Shown here: positions 50,987-61,119 of the stretch, in pieces
Position numbering within the stretch: position 1 is the first letter of the stretch
Layout: each line of letters opens with the position of its first letter
Source: Akkermansia muciniphila
Lineage (GTDB): Bacteria > Verrucomicrobiota > Verrucomicrobiia > Limisphaerales > F1-80-MAGS106
Reading direction: 5' to 3'
Assembly (NCBI GenBank): GCA_945865375.1
Contig: CAMBEJ010000005.1
Location: 16,727-80,726 of the forward strand
Length of the DNA stretch: 64,000 nucleotides
Notes under the pieces: model-generated
Seen by the model: only the letters and a program-made list of their open reading frames with translations
Told to the model about the DNA's origin: nothing
The model's database searches: none
Program-made: the position numbers and the translations under genes

Positions 50987-52423
50987 ATGGAAATGTCACA
51001 CCACGCGCCAAGTCCCGCTGATGCCTTCCTGACAAAGCGCGATTTTTTGCACCGATGCGGGATGGGCATGGGCGGCATAGGGCTGGCCGGTTTGATGAGC
51101 GAGACTGGACTCCTCGCGGCTGGCGACTCCATTCAGCCCCTGGCCCCGAAACAGCCGCCCCTGCCTGGCAAGGCCAAGCGCGTCATTCATTTCTTCCTTA
51201 ATGGGGGTCCGTCGCATGTCGACACCTTCGATCCCAAGCCCGCTCTCGCCCGTTACGCTGGGAAATCGCTCCCGATCGACTACATCAAGACCGAGCGCAA
51301 GACGGGCACGGCGCTCCCGTCGCAATGGGCTTTTCGAAAATACGGACGGAGCGGAATCGAGGTCAGCGATTTGTTCCCCATGATTGGGCAATGCGCGGAT
51401 GATCTGGCAGTCATTCGGTCCATGCAAGCCGAGCTGCCAAATCATGAGCCGTCGTTGATGCTCATGAATTGTGGCGACGCCGTGCAAAGCCGTCCCAGCA
51501 TGGGGTCGTGGGTCACTTATGGGTTGGGCACGGAAAACCAGAATCTGCCTGGTTTTGTCGCGATGTGTCCGGGCGGATACCCGATCAAGGAGGCGGAGAA
51601 CTGGCAGAGCGGTTTTCTGCCTGGTGTTTTCCAAGGAACATTCATCGATTCGCAGCACACGCGCGTGGAGAAATTGATCGAGCACATTCGCAACGATTAC
51701 ACCTCGCCGAAAACACAGCGACAGCAGCTTGACCTCCTGCGGCAAATGAATGTCCAGCATCAGAAGCGTCGCCAGCAGGACGCCCGGCTGGAAGCCCGCA
51801 TCCAATCCTTTGAACTGGCCTATCGCATGCAGATGGACGCCGCCGATGCGTTCGATGTGACCAGGGAGCCGGTCGCGATCCGCGAGATGTATGGAACGAG
51901 TGTGCATGGGCGGCAGACGTTGATCGCGCGGCGTTTACTGGAGCGCGGCGTGCGTTTTGTCCAGCTCTGGCACGGGGCCAGCCAGCCCTGGGATCACCAC
52001 GCCAACATCGCTGACCACGCCAAACTGGCGAAGGACCTCGATCAGCCCGTCGCGGCCTTGATCAAGGATCTGAAGCAACGCGGGATGTTCGAGGACACTT
52101 TGATCATTTTTGGCGGCGAGTTTGGACGAACCCCGACAGTCGAGTTGAACGATTCAGGCAAAGAAACCAAGGGGCGCGATCACAATCCTTTCGGTTTTTC
52201 GATGTGGCTAGCGGGCGGCGGGGTGAAGGGCGGAACGGTTCACGGCGCCACCGACGAGTTCGGGTTCAAGGCCGTGGAGAACAAGGTCCACGTCCACGAC
52301 CTGCACGCCACCGTGTTGCATCTGCTCGGCTTCAATCACGAAACATTTACCTATCGCTATGCGGGCCGGGATTTTCGGCTCACCGATGTTTACGGCAATG
52401 TGGTCAGAGAGATTCTGGCCTGA
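50987..52423 (+). CDS. DUF1501 family protein
   Basis: RVIHFFLNGGPSHVDTFDPKP; FGGEFGRTPTVELND; GRDHNPFGFSMWLAGGGVKGGTVHGATDEFG. Confidence 0.94.
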   Translation: MEMSHHAPSPADAFLTKRDFLHRCGMGMGGIGLAGLMSETGLLAAGDSIQPLAPKQPPLPGKAKRVIHFFLNGGPSHVDTFDPKPALARYAGKSLPIDYIKTERKTGTALPSQWAFRKYGRSGIEVSDLFPMIGQCADDLAVIRSMQAELPNHEPSLMLMNCGDAVQSRPSMGSWVTYGLGTENQNLPGFVAMCPGGYPIKEAENWQSGFLPGVFQGTFIDSQHTRVEKLIEHIRNDYTSPKTQRQQLDLLRQMNVQHQKRRQQDARLEARIQSFELAYRMQMDAADAFDVTREPVAIREMYGTSVHGRQTLIARRLLERGVRFVQLWHGASQPWDHHANIADHAKLAKDLDQPVAALIKDLKQRGMFEDTLIIFGGEFGRTPTVELNDSGKETKGRDHNPFGFSMWLAGGGVKGGTVHGATDEFGFKAVENKVHVHDLHATVLHLLGFNHETFTYRYAGRDFRLTDVYGNVVREILA

Positions 52424-52560
52424 AAGGGACCCTTCATTGGCAACGCTCCCGTTGGCTTTCGCTCCGCTACCTTTCGGCACCACGGCATTTGTTTTGACCG
52501 CATACCGTTCCGGTGCTTCCCTTCTGATGTGCGGCACTTGCATTCTGGAGCTGGAAAAGA

Positions 52561-53274
52561 ATGACTGAACCTCGCCCATCCAGGTATTGGCCATCTTGTC
52601 TCGCCGGGTTTATCTCCTGGCCTTGTGCCCTGTGGTTCACCGGATGCTCCTGTTTGTTCTTTCTCATCGCTGCCGACGTCCGTTATCATGGTTCTATAGC
52701 CCGGTGGGACCAACAGTTCACCACTTACCTCCACAGCCTCGAAACCCACAAAATCCTCTTCTTCAGTTGGGTCACAGAGTTCGGGACGGGCGGCGCTCAG
52801 AAGCTCCTCTGGGCCTTGACGCTGCCGCTTGCCTTCTCCAAATGTTGGTATCAAGTCCCCGGCCTCTTCCTCGCGGTCTTCTTGGGCGGAGATATCAACT
52901 CCAAAATGCAACACTTTTTCGGAAGACACCGCCCCACATTCGATGACCTTCCTCTTCTCACCCATCCAGGGTTCCCCAGCGGCCACACGGCCAATGCCTG
53001 TCTCTTCTTTGGCTACGCCGCCCTGATCCTCTGGGTCGAATTCGGCTCCACAAAACTCTTCAAAGCCAGCGTGGCAGTGATTAGCTCGGCCGTCATTCTC
53101 TCGGTCGCAGCCAGTCGTGCAGCCTTGTTGGTTCATTACACGAGTGATGTCATCGGTTCACTCCTCTGGTGTACGGCTTGGATCATCGTCTGTTACAGCG
53201 TCAACCGGGCTGCCCTCCAAGCCTCCGCCCAGCGAATGAACATTTGGCTCAAAGGAGGGTGCAACTCAACGTAG
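52561..53274 (+). CDS. PAP2 superfamily phosphatase, membrane-bound
   Basis: GRHRPTFDDLPLLTHPGFPSGHTANACLF ... SRAALLVHYTSDVIGSLLW. Confidence 0.85.
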   Translation: MTEPRPSRYWPSCLAGFISWPCALWFTGCSCLFFLIAADVRYHGSIARWDQQFTTYLHSLETHKILFFSWVTEFGTGGAQKLLWALTLPLAFSKCWYQVPGLFLAVFLGGDINSKMQHFFGRHRPTFDDLPLLTHPGFPSGHTANACLFFGYAALILWVEFGSTKLFKASVAVISSAVILSVAASRAALLVHYTSDVIGSLLWCTAWIIVCYSVNRAALQASAQRMNIWLKGGCNST

Positions 53275-53401
53275 CCGCTGGAAAGGGCGGATAAACTGTC
53301 CATCCCCAGGAATTCCTGACAATTGATCTGCCCCACCTGAAGCAACCGTGAGTTCAGACCCCCAGCTTTCATGACGTCATCAACCCTGGAACGATCGTTG
53401 A

Positions 53402-53614
53402 TGCTCGATCAACTCCAATGAGGACAGTGCCTACATCGGCCACTGTCCCGATCTCTTCCCGTTCGGAGGCGTTTGTCATGGGGCCACGCCGGTCGAGGCC
53501 TTCACCAAACTTTGTGAGATTGTCGAGGACACGGTTCTCACTGCGAATCAACAGGGCATCCCTTTGCCATCTGCGAACACGCGTCCCATGCGCGAGCTTG
53601 AATCAGTGGCGTGA
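53402..53614 (+). pseudogene. HicB-like antitoxin fragment lacking N-terminus
   Basis: NEDSAYIGHCPDLFPFGGVCHGATPVEAFTKLCEIVEDTVLTANQQGIPLPS; in-frame stop immediately upstream, no start. Confidence 0.65.
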
Positions 53615-53740
53615 TCCAAGCGGTCAGCCGTGGCCCCCATTGGGTCTAACAATCGACAAGGGGTGAATCCTCATCCTATCCGGAGCGACTTGTGATGTAG
53701 CCCGTCTCCCCTTGTTTTGCCCAGCAGATGCGACACGTAG

Positions 53741-53863
53741 CTGGCGCTGCCTATCCCGAACCTGTTCTTCGTCGGCGGCTCGGTGAACCCCGGCGGCGGC
53801 ATGCCGAGGGTCGTGCTCTGCGGCCAGAACGTCGCCAACAAAGTCGTCGCCTGGGACAAGTGA
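53741..53863 (+). pseudogene. C-terminal fragment of a phytoene desaturase/FAD oxidoreductase-like protein
   Basis: [38 protein letters not shown]; upstream frame closed. Confidence 0.6.
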
Positions 53864-53946
53864 TCAACTCTCCGTCTGCCGGGCGATTTGCCGGATGAGC
53901 CGCTGAAGGTCAGGTGGTAAAGTGGATCAAGATTTCGGCGCGCAGT

Positions 53947-54846
53947 TCAATCCTTCATCATTACGCGTGCCTGGCTGGTGATCAGCGCCACGGCGGGATG
54001 CGCGATGCGGCGCTCGGCGGTGATGGCGTGGAACTGCACGCGGCATTTCTCGGTCCGGCCGATGGCCTGAAAACCGTAGTGCCCCAACGCGTCGTTCACC
54101 GCCACGCTGGGCAGGGCGATGAACCCGCGCCCTTCGGCGGCCATCACTTTCATGAGCGCGAGGTCTTCAAACTCCGCCACGATCCGTGGCCGGAGGTGTT
54201 GCTCGCGAAACCACGTTTGCAAGGCGCGGCGTAGGCTCGTGTTCTCCGTCGGCAACAGTGCGGGCGCGTCGTTAAGTGACTGGGGAAAATTACGCTTCAG
54301 TTTCTCGGCGAGTGTTTTCTCGGTGCAGAACGTCGTGCCGGTTTCGCCGAGCGAATGGTTGTAGGTCTTGAAGTTGGTGCTGCTGGACGCGGGTTCGTCG
54401 GCAAGGACGATGTCGAGCCGGTGCGCGGCGAGTTGCGCGAGCATGTCCTCCATCTTGCCCTCGCGGCAGATGACGTGCGCGGTCTGCGACATGGCGAAGA
54501 CAGGTTTCAGAATTTCGTTCGTCACGAGCTTGGGGAAGGAATCCGCCACGCCCACACAAAACCGCAATACCTTCGCGCCGGGACGCTGCTTGACGGCGTT
54601 CATCAGCTCGCGACCGAGCGCGAAGATTTCCTCGGCTTAGCCGAAGACGACGCGCCCGGCGGCGGTGAGTTTGTTGTTGCGGCCGTCGCGCTGGAAAAGC
54701 TTTTCACCGAACGCAGATTCCAGTTCGCGAATCTGTTCCGAGATCGAGGGCTGGGAGACGTGAAGCTTCTCGGCGGCGCGGGCAAGGCTGCCTTCCTTCG
54801 CCACGGTCCAGAAGTAACGCAGGTGGTGATAATTAAGGTATTCTAT
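53947..54846 (-). pseudogene. LysR-family regulator (NhaR-like) with in-frame stop and no clear start codon
   Basis: (I)EYLNYHHLRYFWTVAKEGSLARAAEKLHVSQPSISEQIRELESAFGEKLFQRDGRNNKLTAAGRVVFG*AEEIFALGRELMNAVKQRPG...; TAA at 54637-54639. Confidence 0.85.
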
Positions 54847-55002
54847 CGTCGCTCAAGGATGCTTCGGATTAACCTAATTGTCCATTCGGAAACGCGTATT
54901 AGTCGCCTGCCACCGCCGCGCCTATCGTTCACCGTTTGCGACCGGGCAGGCGCTGGCTCACGTGAGCAGCCTGGCGGCGGACGAGAAAACGAAAGGCAAA
55001 TT

Positions 55003-55158
55003 ATGATACGGATTTTGTTCATCGGCACGATGGCGCTCTCGCTTTGGGCGATGTGGCGGGTCAAGTCGGTTTACAAACGCTACAGCCAGGGCGTGGTCCG
55101 CTCCGGCCTGACCGCCGCACCAAGCTCATTCCGATCAGCTCCGGAGAGGCCATTGTGA
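55003..55158 (+). CDS. Short ORF resembling the N-terminus of a zinc metallopeptidase (YugP-like), probably a remnant
   Basis: MIRILFIGTMALSLWAMWRVKSVYKRYSQ. Confidence 0.3.
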   Translation: MIRILFIGTMALSLWAMWRVKSVYKRYSQGVVRSGLTAAPSSFRSAPERPL

Positions 55159-55324
55159 ATGTGATCCCCGAAAGCGTGGACGTGGAGCGAGTGCACTACG
55201 AACTCAAGGACCGCCCTCTGCATGTCACGCAGGCTAAAACGCACGGTCATGGCATCGCCGAATACTGCCGGGGCGTGGACGCGGTTCACCGCTGCACAAT
55301 TGAATTCGGAAACACCCTCACCTC

Positions 55325-56263
55325 ATGAATCCCACCGAAAAAGAATCCATCCTCACCGTGGCCCTGATGGCGGGCTTCGCCGACGGCGTGAAAAATGACG
55401 CTGAACGCGCGGAATTGAAGCGCATCACGCAAAGCCTCCCGCAGGACGGCGTGCAGCCCGCCGCGCTTTATCAACGTGTGTTGCTCAAACAGGTCACGCT
55501 GACGCAGGCCGCCGCGTCGCTGCAGGCACCGGAACTCCGTCAACTCGCCTACGAGATGGCCGTGTGCGTGTGCGATGCCGATGGCGCGAAGACGGACGCC
55601 GAGAAAAGTTTTCTGACCGACCTGCGCCGGGAGCTGCAACTCGATCCGGCGGCGACGGCTTTCTTTGAACGTTCCGCCGACGCACTGGCCGTCGAGCCGC
55701 TGGCCTCGGGCAGTGTTCGGGCGACCAGCGCCCCGCCCACCGACGCCGATGCCGAGGTGGACCGGATGATTTTGAACTATGCCATTCTCAACGGCGCGCT
55801 GGAATTGATGCCGGAATCACTCGCCACCATGGCCATCATTCCGCTGCAAATGAAGATGGTCTATCGCATCGGTAAACAACAGGGCCATGAACTCGACCGC
55901 GGCCACATCAAAGAACTCGCCGCCACCGCAGGTTTGGGCCTGACCTCACAGGTCGTCGAAGGTTACGCGCGCAAACTGCTCGGCGGGCTGTTGGGAGAAG
56001 TCGGTGGCGGCATGGGCAAGTCTGTTGGCAAACAAGTCGCGAGTTCCGCCATGTCCTTTGCCAGCACTTGGGCGCTTGGTAAAATGGCCGGGCAATACTA
56101 CTCGGGCGGTCGGAAACTCTCCGCCATCGAGATGCGTCAACTTTTCACCTCGCTCACGGATCAGGCGCGCGACTTGCATGCCAACTACGCGAGCGCCATC
56201 CACGATAAGGCCGGCTCCCTAAATCTTACCCAGCTTTTGCCAATCATTCGGGGGCAACAATGA
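55325..56263 (+). CDS. TerB-like / DUF697-like protein
   Basis: ESILTVALMAGFADGVKNDAERAELKRI; MAVCVCDADGAKTDAEKSFLTDLRREL; IIPLQMKMVYRIGKQQGHELDRGHIKELAATAGLG. Confidence 0.75.
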   Translation: MNPTEKESILTVALMAGFADGVKNDAERAELKRITQSLPQDGVQPAALYQRVLLKQVTLTQAAASLQAPELRQLAYEMAVCVCDADGAKTDAEKSFLTDLRRELQLDPAATAFFERSADALAVEPLASGSVRATSAPPTDADAEVDRMILNYAILNGALELMPESLATMAIIPLQMKMVYRIGKQQGHELDRGHIKELAATAGLGLTSQVVEGYARKLLGGLLGEVGGGMGKSVGKQVASSAMSFASTWALGKMAGQYYSGGRKLSAIEMRQLFTSLTDQARDLHANYASAIHDKAGSLNLTQLLPIIRGQQ

Positions 56264-56502
56264 GCGTTGGGCGAACCGCCAAGCCTCTTGCTGCTGAAGT
56301 GACGGAGCAACCGAACGCAGCCCTCAGCAACAATTTGGCGAGGGCTCACCGGGCCGAGTCGCCCACGCCCGCTTTTCGTGCCGGTCGGATCGCCGGCGAA
56401 CCGGCTCTCTGAAAACACTTCGGATTAAACTAACGGACGCTTCTAAACTACCGATTCGTCATCCGGCGCCCGGCTGCTAACTTGAGCGCGATTAACGAAT
56501 CT

Positions 56503-57477
56503 ATGACTGAATCAATCTGGCTTTGGGTCGGTTTCAATGTGTTCGTCCTCGCGATGCTCGCGCTGGACCTCGGCGTGTTTCATCGCAAGGCGCACGTCGT
56601 GTCGCTCAAGGAATCCCTCACCTGGACTTTCGTCTGGATCGGGCTGGCGCTGGTCTTCAACGGGGGCGTATGGCACTACGCCGGCTCGACAAAGGCGCTG
56701 GAGTTCTTCACCGGCTATCTCATCGAGAAATCGTTGAGCGTGGACAACGTGTTCGTCTTCGCGCTGTTGTTCTCGTATTTCGCCGTGCGACCGCTGTTTC
56801 AACACAAGGTGCTGTTCTGGGGCATCCTCGGCGCACTGATCATGCGGGCCATCATGATCGTCTTGGGCGCGGCGCTCATCGCCAAGTTCTCGTGGATCAT
56901 CTACGCGTTCGGCGGCTTCCTGATCCTCACCGGCATCAAGATGATCGTGAAGCGCGAGGAGGAGATTCATCCCGAGCGCAACCCGGTGGTCAAATGGTTC
57001 AAGCGGCTCATGCCCGTCACACCGGATTATCGCGGGGACAAATTCTTCGTGCGCGAAAACGGCATCCGCATGGCCACGCCGCTGTTCGTGGTGCTGTTGC
57101 TGGTGGAAATCTCGGACGTGATCTTCGCCGTGGACTCGATCCCGGCGATCTTCGCGGTTACGAAAGACCCGTTCATCGTCTATACCTCGAACGTGTTCGC
57201 GATCCTCGGGCTGCGCTCGCTCTACTTTGCGCTCGCCGGCGTGATGGACAAGTTCCATTACCTCAAGATCGGCCTGGGCGTGGTGCTGACGTTCGTGGGC
57301 GTAAAGATGATCCTCGCGCACACGGCGTGGAAGATTGACACGCTTGTGTCGCTCGGCGTGATCGTGCTGATCCTCGCGACATCCGTGGTTATGTCGCTGC
57401 TCCGGCCAAAGAAGGCAAAGCATGTCGTTCCCAGCCCCGGTCCGGGCGTGTTGAAAGTCGAACCTCGCGATCCATGA
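56503..57477 (+). CDS. TerC-family membrane protein
   Basis: TGYLIEKSLSVDNVFVFALLFSYF; VLLLVEISDVIFAVDSIPAIFAVTKDPFIVYTSNVFAILGLRSLYFAL. Confidence 0.95.
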   Translation: MTESIWLWVGFNVFVLAMLALDLGVFHRKAHVVSLKESLTWTFVWIGLALVFNGGVWHYAGSTKALEFFTGYLIEKSLSVDNVFVFALLFSYFAVRPLFQHKVLFWGILGALIMRAIMIVLGAALIAKFSWIIYAFGGFLILTGIKMIVKREEEIHPERNPVVKWFKRLMPVTPDYRGDKFFVRENGIRMATPLFVVLLLVEISDVIFAVDSIPAIFAVTKDPFIVYTSNVFAILGLRSLYFALAGVMDKFHYLKIGLGVVLTFVGVKMILAHTAWKIDTLVSLGVIVLILATSVVMSLLRPKKAKHVVPSPGPGVLKVEPRDP

Positions 57478-58331
57478 GCGCGTTGATCAGACAAATCGTC
57501 GGGGCGAAACTGTTCCACCACTCCATCGTGGCGGTGATTTTACTCGCCGGGGTGGTGGCCGGCCTAGAGACCAGTCCGGCCATGCTGGAGCGGCACGGTA
57601 CGTTCCTGTTCGGGCTGGACAAGTTCATCCTCGGCGTGTTCATCGTCGAAGCGTTGCTCAAGATGGCCGCGCAGGGGCGTCAGCCCTGGCGCTACTTTGC
57701 CGACGGCTGGAACGTGTTCGACTTCCTGATCATCGTGATTTGTTTGTTTCCCGTGGGCGGGCCGTTCGCGGCGGTCCTGCGACTGGCGCGGGCGTTGCGC
57801 TTGCTGCGGCTCGTGAGCGCGTTGCCCAAACTGCAATTGCTGGTCGGTGCGCTGCTCAAAAGTTTGTCCGCGATGGGCTACGTGAGCCTGCTGCTCGCGT
57901 TGTTGTTCTATATTTACGCGGTGGTGGGCATTCAGTTCTTCGGGAAGACCGACCCGGCTCATTTCGGCTCGTTCGGCACCACATTCCTCACGCTGTTCCG
58001 GCTCGTGACCCTCGACAACTGGGCGGATATTCTCAATTTGCAGCTGGCGCAGTCCCCGGCGATCAAGGTCGCGATTTATTTTGTCTCCTTCATCGTGTTC
58101 GGCACGATGATCATCCTGAACCTGTTCATCGGTATCATTATGAACAGCATGGCCGAGGCGCACGCGGAGCAGGCGAACCAGACTGCTGAGAAAAACGCCG
58201 CGGGCTCCGACGCGTTCGCCCGCCTCGAGCAGGTCTCCAAAAGCCTGGCCGAACTTCAGTCCGCGCTGGCCGGCTTGCGGCACCAACTCGAAACCGACCG
58301 CCGCCCCTCAGCTCCCGAAAGCAAACCATGA
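57474..58331 (+). CDS. Single-domain voltage-gated ion channel (NaChBac family) with C-terminal coiled coil
   Basis: S4 AAVLRLARALRLLRLVSALPKLQ; filter region FLTLFRLVTLDNWADI; IILNLFIGIIMNSMAE; ATGA overlap with terC. Confidence 0.9.
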   Translation: MSALIRQIVGAKLFHHSIVAVILLAGVVAGLETSPAMLERHGTFLFGLDKFILGVFIVEALLKMAAQGRQPWRYFADGWNVFDFLIIVICLFPVGGPFAAVLRLARALRLLRLVSALPKLQLLVGALLKSLSAMGYVSLLLALLFYIYAVVGIQFFGKTDPAHFGSFGTTFLTLFRLVTLDNWADILNLQLAQSPAIKVAIYFVSFIVFGTMIILNLFIGIIMNSMAEAHAEQANQTAEKNAAGSDAFARLEQVSKSLAELQSALAGLRHQLETDRRPSAPESKP

Positions 58332-58999
58332 TGCCCCTCGAACCCGCCATCGCACCCAACCTCGCCACCGGCCTCGTTGACCTCCGCCCGCCGGTGATGA
58401 AGCGCACCCTCTCGAGCCAGCTTGCCCGGCTGGCCGCCGGCTTTGCGGACCGCCCGGTTCGGCTGGGGGAACTGATTGATGTGCTCCAACTCCGCGGCTA
58501 CGACGCGTTGTTGATCTTCCTCGCGTTCCCGTTCATCACGCCGGTGCCGCTGCCGGGCTTCTCCTCACTTTTCGGAACGATCATCGCCCTGTTGGGATTG
58601 CGCATGGCGCTGGCACAAAGGCCTTGGGTGCCGGAACGCATCAAGGCCCACGTCCTCCCCGCGCGTTTTCTGCCGAAGCTGCTGCTCGTCACGAGCCGGA
58701 TGTTTGGTCGCTTGGAAAAGCTGCTGAAGCCCCGCCTGTTCTATCCCGAATATCCGGCCACCTTTCAGCGCACGAGTGGGGTCATCATCTTTCTCTGCGG
58801 ATTGCTGCTCCTGCTGCCGCTGCCCGTGCCGTTCAGCAACGCCTTTCCGGCCCTCACCATCATCCTGCTCGCCGCCGCCGGTTTGGAACGCGACGGCGCG
58901 GTATTTATCGCCGGCTGCGTCCAGTTCGTGCTGTGCCTCGGCTTTTTCATCCTGTTGGGCTTGGGCGGTTCCGAAGTGTGGCAACGGTTCTTCAACTAG
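58328..58999 (+). CDS. ExoD-family exopolysaccharide synthesis protein
   Basis: DVLQLRGYDALLIFLAFPFITPVPLPGFSSLFGTIIALLGLRMAL; ATGA overlap with channel gene. Confidence 0.87.
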   Translation: MMPLEPAIAPNLATGLVDLRPPVMKRTLSSQLARLAAGFADRPVRLGELIDVLQLRGYDALLIFLAFPFITPVPLPGFSSLFGTIIALLGLRMALAQRPWVPERIKAHVLPARFLPKLLLVTSRMFGRLEKLLKPRLFYPEYPATFQRTSGVIIFLCGLLLLLPLPVPFSNAFPALTIILLAAAGLERDGAVFIAGCVQFVLCLGFFILLGLGGSEVWQRFFN

Positions 59000-59009
59000 A
59001 GGATTCTCC

Positions 59010-59255
59010 ATGAAAAAAACAATCCCCCTCACCCTCCTCGTGTTCGTTGTTTATGCGTTGCACCAGGATTTCTGGAACTGGAAGCAAGCCGAGCCACTGC
59101 TCTCCGGCTTCATGCCCATCGGTCTGGCGTATCACGCCGGCTATTCCGGCGTGGCCGCCCTGGTCATGGTCGTCTTCGTGAAGTTCGCCTGGCCCGCGCA
59201 TTTGGAAAATGTTGAACCGTATCGCGCGGACAACAAGACGGAGGCCAAACGATGA
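59010..59255 (+). CDS. DUF3311-like small membrane protein
   Basis: LHQDFWNWKQAEPLLSGFMPIGLAYHAGYSGVAALVMVVFVKFAWP; ATGA overlap with symporter. Confidence 0.8.
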   Translation: MKKTIPLTLLVFVVYALHQDFWNWKQAEPLLSGFMPIGLAYHAGYSGVAALVMVVFVKFAWPAHLENVEPYRADNKTEAKR

Positions 59256-60901
59256 TCCCGGCCCTCGTGGTCTTTGCCTACCTCGCCGTCATTCTCTACA
59301 TCGGCATCTTTGCCTTCCGCAAGGGCAAGGCCACGAGCGAAGATTACTTCGTCGCCAGCCGCTCGCTCGGGCCTTACGTCTTCCTGCTCTCGCTCTTTGG
59401 CACCAACATGACGGCCTTCGCCATTCTCGGCAGCTCGGGCCTCGCCTACCAACGCGGCATTGGTGTTTACGGACTGATGGCCTCGGCGTCGGGACTCGTC
59501 ATTCCGCTGAGCATCTTTTTCATCGGCACGCGGCTGTGGGCCTTGGGCAAACGCTTCGGGCACATGACGCAAGTGCAGTTCTTTCGTGATCGTTGGGAAT
59601 GTTCTTTCATCGGCACCGTCCTCTTTGCGCTGACGGCTGTGATGCTCGTGCCCTACATCATCATCGGGATGATGGGCGGGGGCCATACGCTCGAAACCCT
59701 GACGACGGTGAATGATGCCGCAAGCAACTCCGTGATGATCGAGGTGCTGCGGAACGGACAGACGATCCTCGAACCCAAGCATTGGATCAGCTACGAGCTG
59801 GGCAGCGCCATCGTGGCCGTGGTGGTGATGAGTTACGTCTTCTTCGGCGGCATGCGCGGCACGGCCTGGGTGAATGCATTTCAAACCGTGATGTTCCTCA
59901 CTTTCGGCACGCTCGCCTTTGTGCTCATCGCAAAAAATCTCGGCGGGTTCGACCACATCGTCGAACGGCTCGCGGCCAATCCGAAGACCGAGGGCCTGCT
60001 CACGCGCGCCCGCATTTCGCAGCAGGAATTCTTCAGTTACACCTTCATCCCGCTCTCGGCCATCATGTTTCCGCACATCGCCATCATGTGCATGACGGCG
60101 GAGAAAGTGACCGCGTTCAAGAAGACCGTCATTTTTTACCCGCTCTGTATCGCCGCCATCTGGCTGCCGAGCGTCTTCCTCGGACTCGTGGCGGCGGATC
60201 AATTCCCCGGTCTCAAACCCGGCGAGTCGGATGATGTGATCCTCCGCCTGCTCACCGCGAACACCGGTGTCGTGGTGGCGGGCTTCCTTGGCGCGGCCAT
60301 CATGGCGTGCGTGATGGCGACCGACTCCCAAATCCTCGCCCTCGGCACGATGTTCACCAAGGACATCGTGTCCTATTACGCCGGCGCGGAACGCTTCAGC
60401 GAAGCGACGGTGGTGTGGACCGGACGCGCCTTCGTCGTGACCATCACGGTCGTCGCCTACTTCATCGCGCTGGCGCTGGAGGACAAGGCAGGCATCTTCG
60501 AACTCGCCATCCGCTTCGCCTTCTCGGGCTTCGCGGCGCTGGCGCCCGTCATGTTGGCGGCGCTCTTCTGGAAACGCAGCACCAAGTGGGGCGCGCTGGC
60601 GGCCGCGCTGTGGGTCGCCGGGACGATGGCCGGGTCGTGGTATCTCTATGAAATGTCCGCTGGCCTCGCGCCGAAACCCGGCCAGTCGTTCGTGCAAATC
60701 TTCCCGGTCCTGGGCGACCTGTTCCTGCGCAGCCCCGGCAACGTCCTGGTCTATGGTTTCCTGCCGGTGATGCCGATGGTGCTCGGCTCGGCGTTCTTCA
60801 TGGGCATCGTTTCGCTCCTAACCAAAGCCCCGAGTCGGGCGACGTTGGAGAAATATTTTCCGGCAAACGCCGACTCCCCGACCGCCCGGCAAACCAAATA
60901 A
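59252..60901 (+). CDS. Sodium:solute symporter family protein
   Basis: GKATSEDYFVASRSLGPYVFLLSLFGTNMTAFAILGSSG; 12-13 TM pattern. Confidence 0.92.
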   Translation: MIPALVVFAYLAVILYIGIFAFRKGKATSEDYFVASRSLGPYVFLLSLFGTNMTAFAILGSSGLAYQRGIGVYGLMASASGLVIPLSIFFIGTRLWALGKRFGHMTQVQFFRDRWECSFIGTVLFALTAVMLVPYIIIGMMGGGHTLETLTTVNDAASNSVMIEVLRNGQTILEPKHWISYELGSAIVAVVVMSYVFFGGMRGTAWVNAFQTVMFLTFGTLAFVLIAKNLGGFDHIVERLAANPKTEGLLTRARISQQEFFSYTFIPLSAIMFPHIAIMCMTAEKVTAFKKTVIFYPLCIAAIWLPSVFLGLVAADQFPGLKPGESDDVILRLLTANTGVVVAGFLGAAIMACVMATDSQILALGTMFTKDIVSYYAGAERFSEATVVWTGRAFVVTITVVAYFIALALEDKAGIFELAIRFAFSGFAALAPVMLAALFWKRSTKWGALAAALWVAGTMAGSWYLYEMSAGLAPKPGQSFVQIFPVLGDLFLRSPGNVLVYGFLPVMPMVLGSAFFMGIVSLLTKAPSRATLEKYFPANADSPTARQTK

Positions 60902-61119
60902 ACTGCGCCGGCCCCGCCTACACAGAGGGCAGGTTTGCTCATGCGAGCGCGGTCTATTTCGGGCACGGGGTTGCGGTCGTGGCCGGGTGAAAGTGACCAA
61001 CGTCCCGGTTCGTGATAAAACAGTCAATGCTTGAATACCCCATAGAATCAGGCATATGTGAACTGCATCGGCGGGGAAATCTGGCCGATTCCGACCCGCT
61101 AAATTCAAGGGGTCAAACT

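Noticed and set aside
59141-60697. Long antisense ORF (518 aa) opposite the symporter gene
   Set aside because: Arg/His/Glu/Gly-rich composition without motifs, typical shadow ORF of a GC-rich gene; the same applies to 2806-4119, 44090-45247, 13306-14034 and 56512-57423 on the minus strand.
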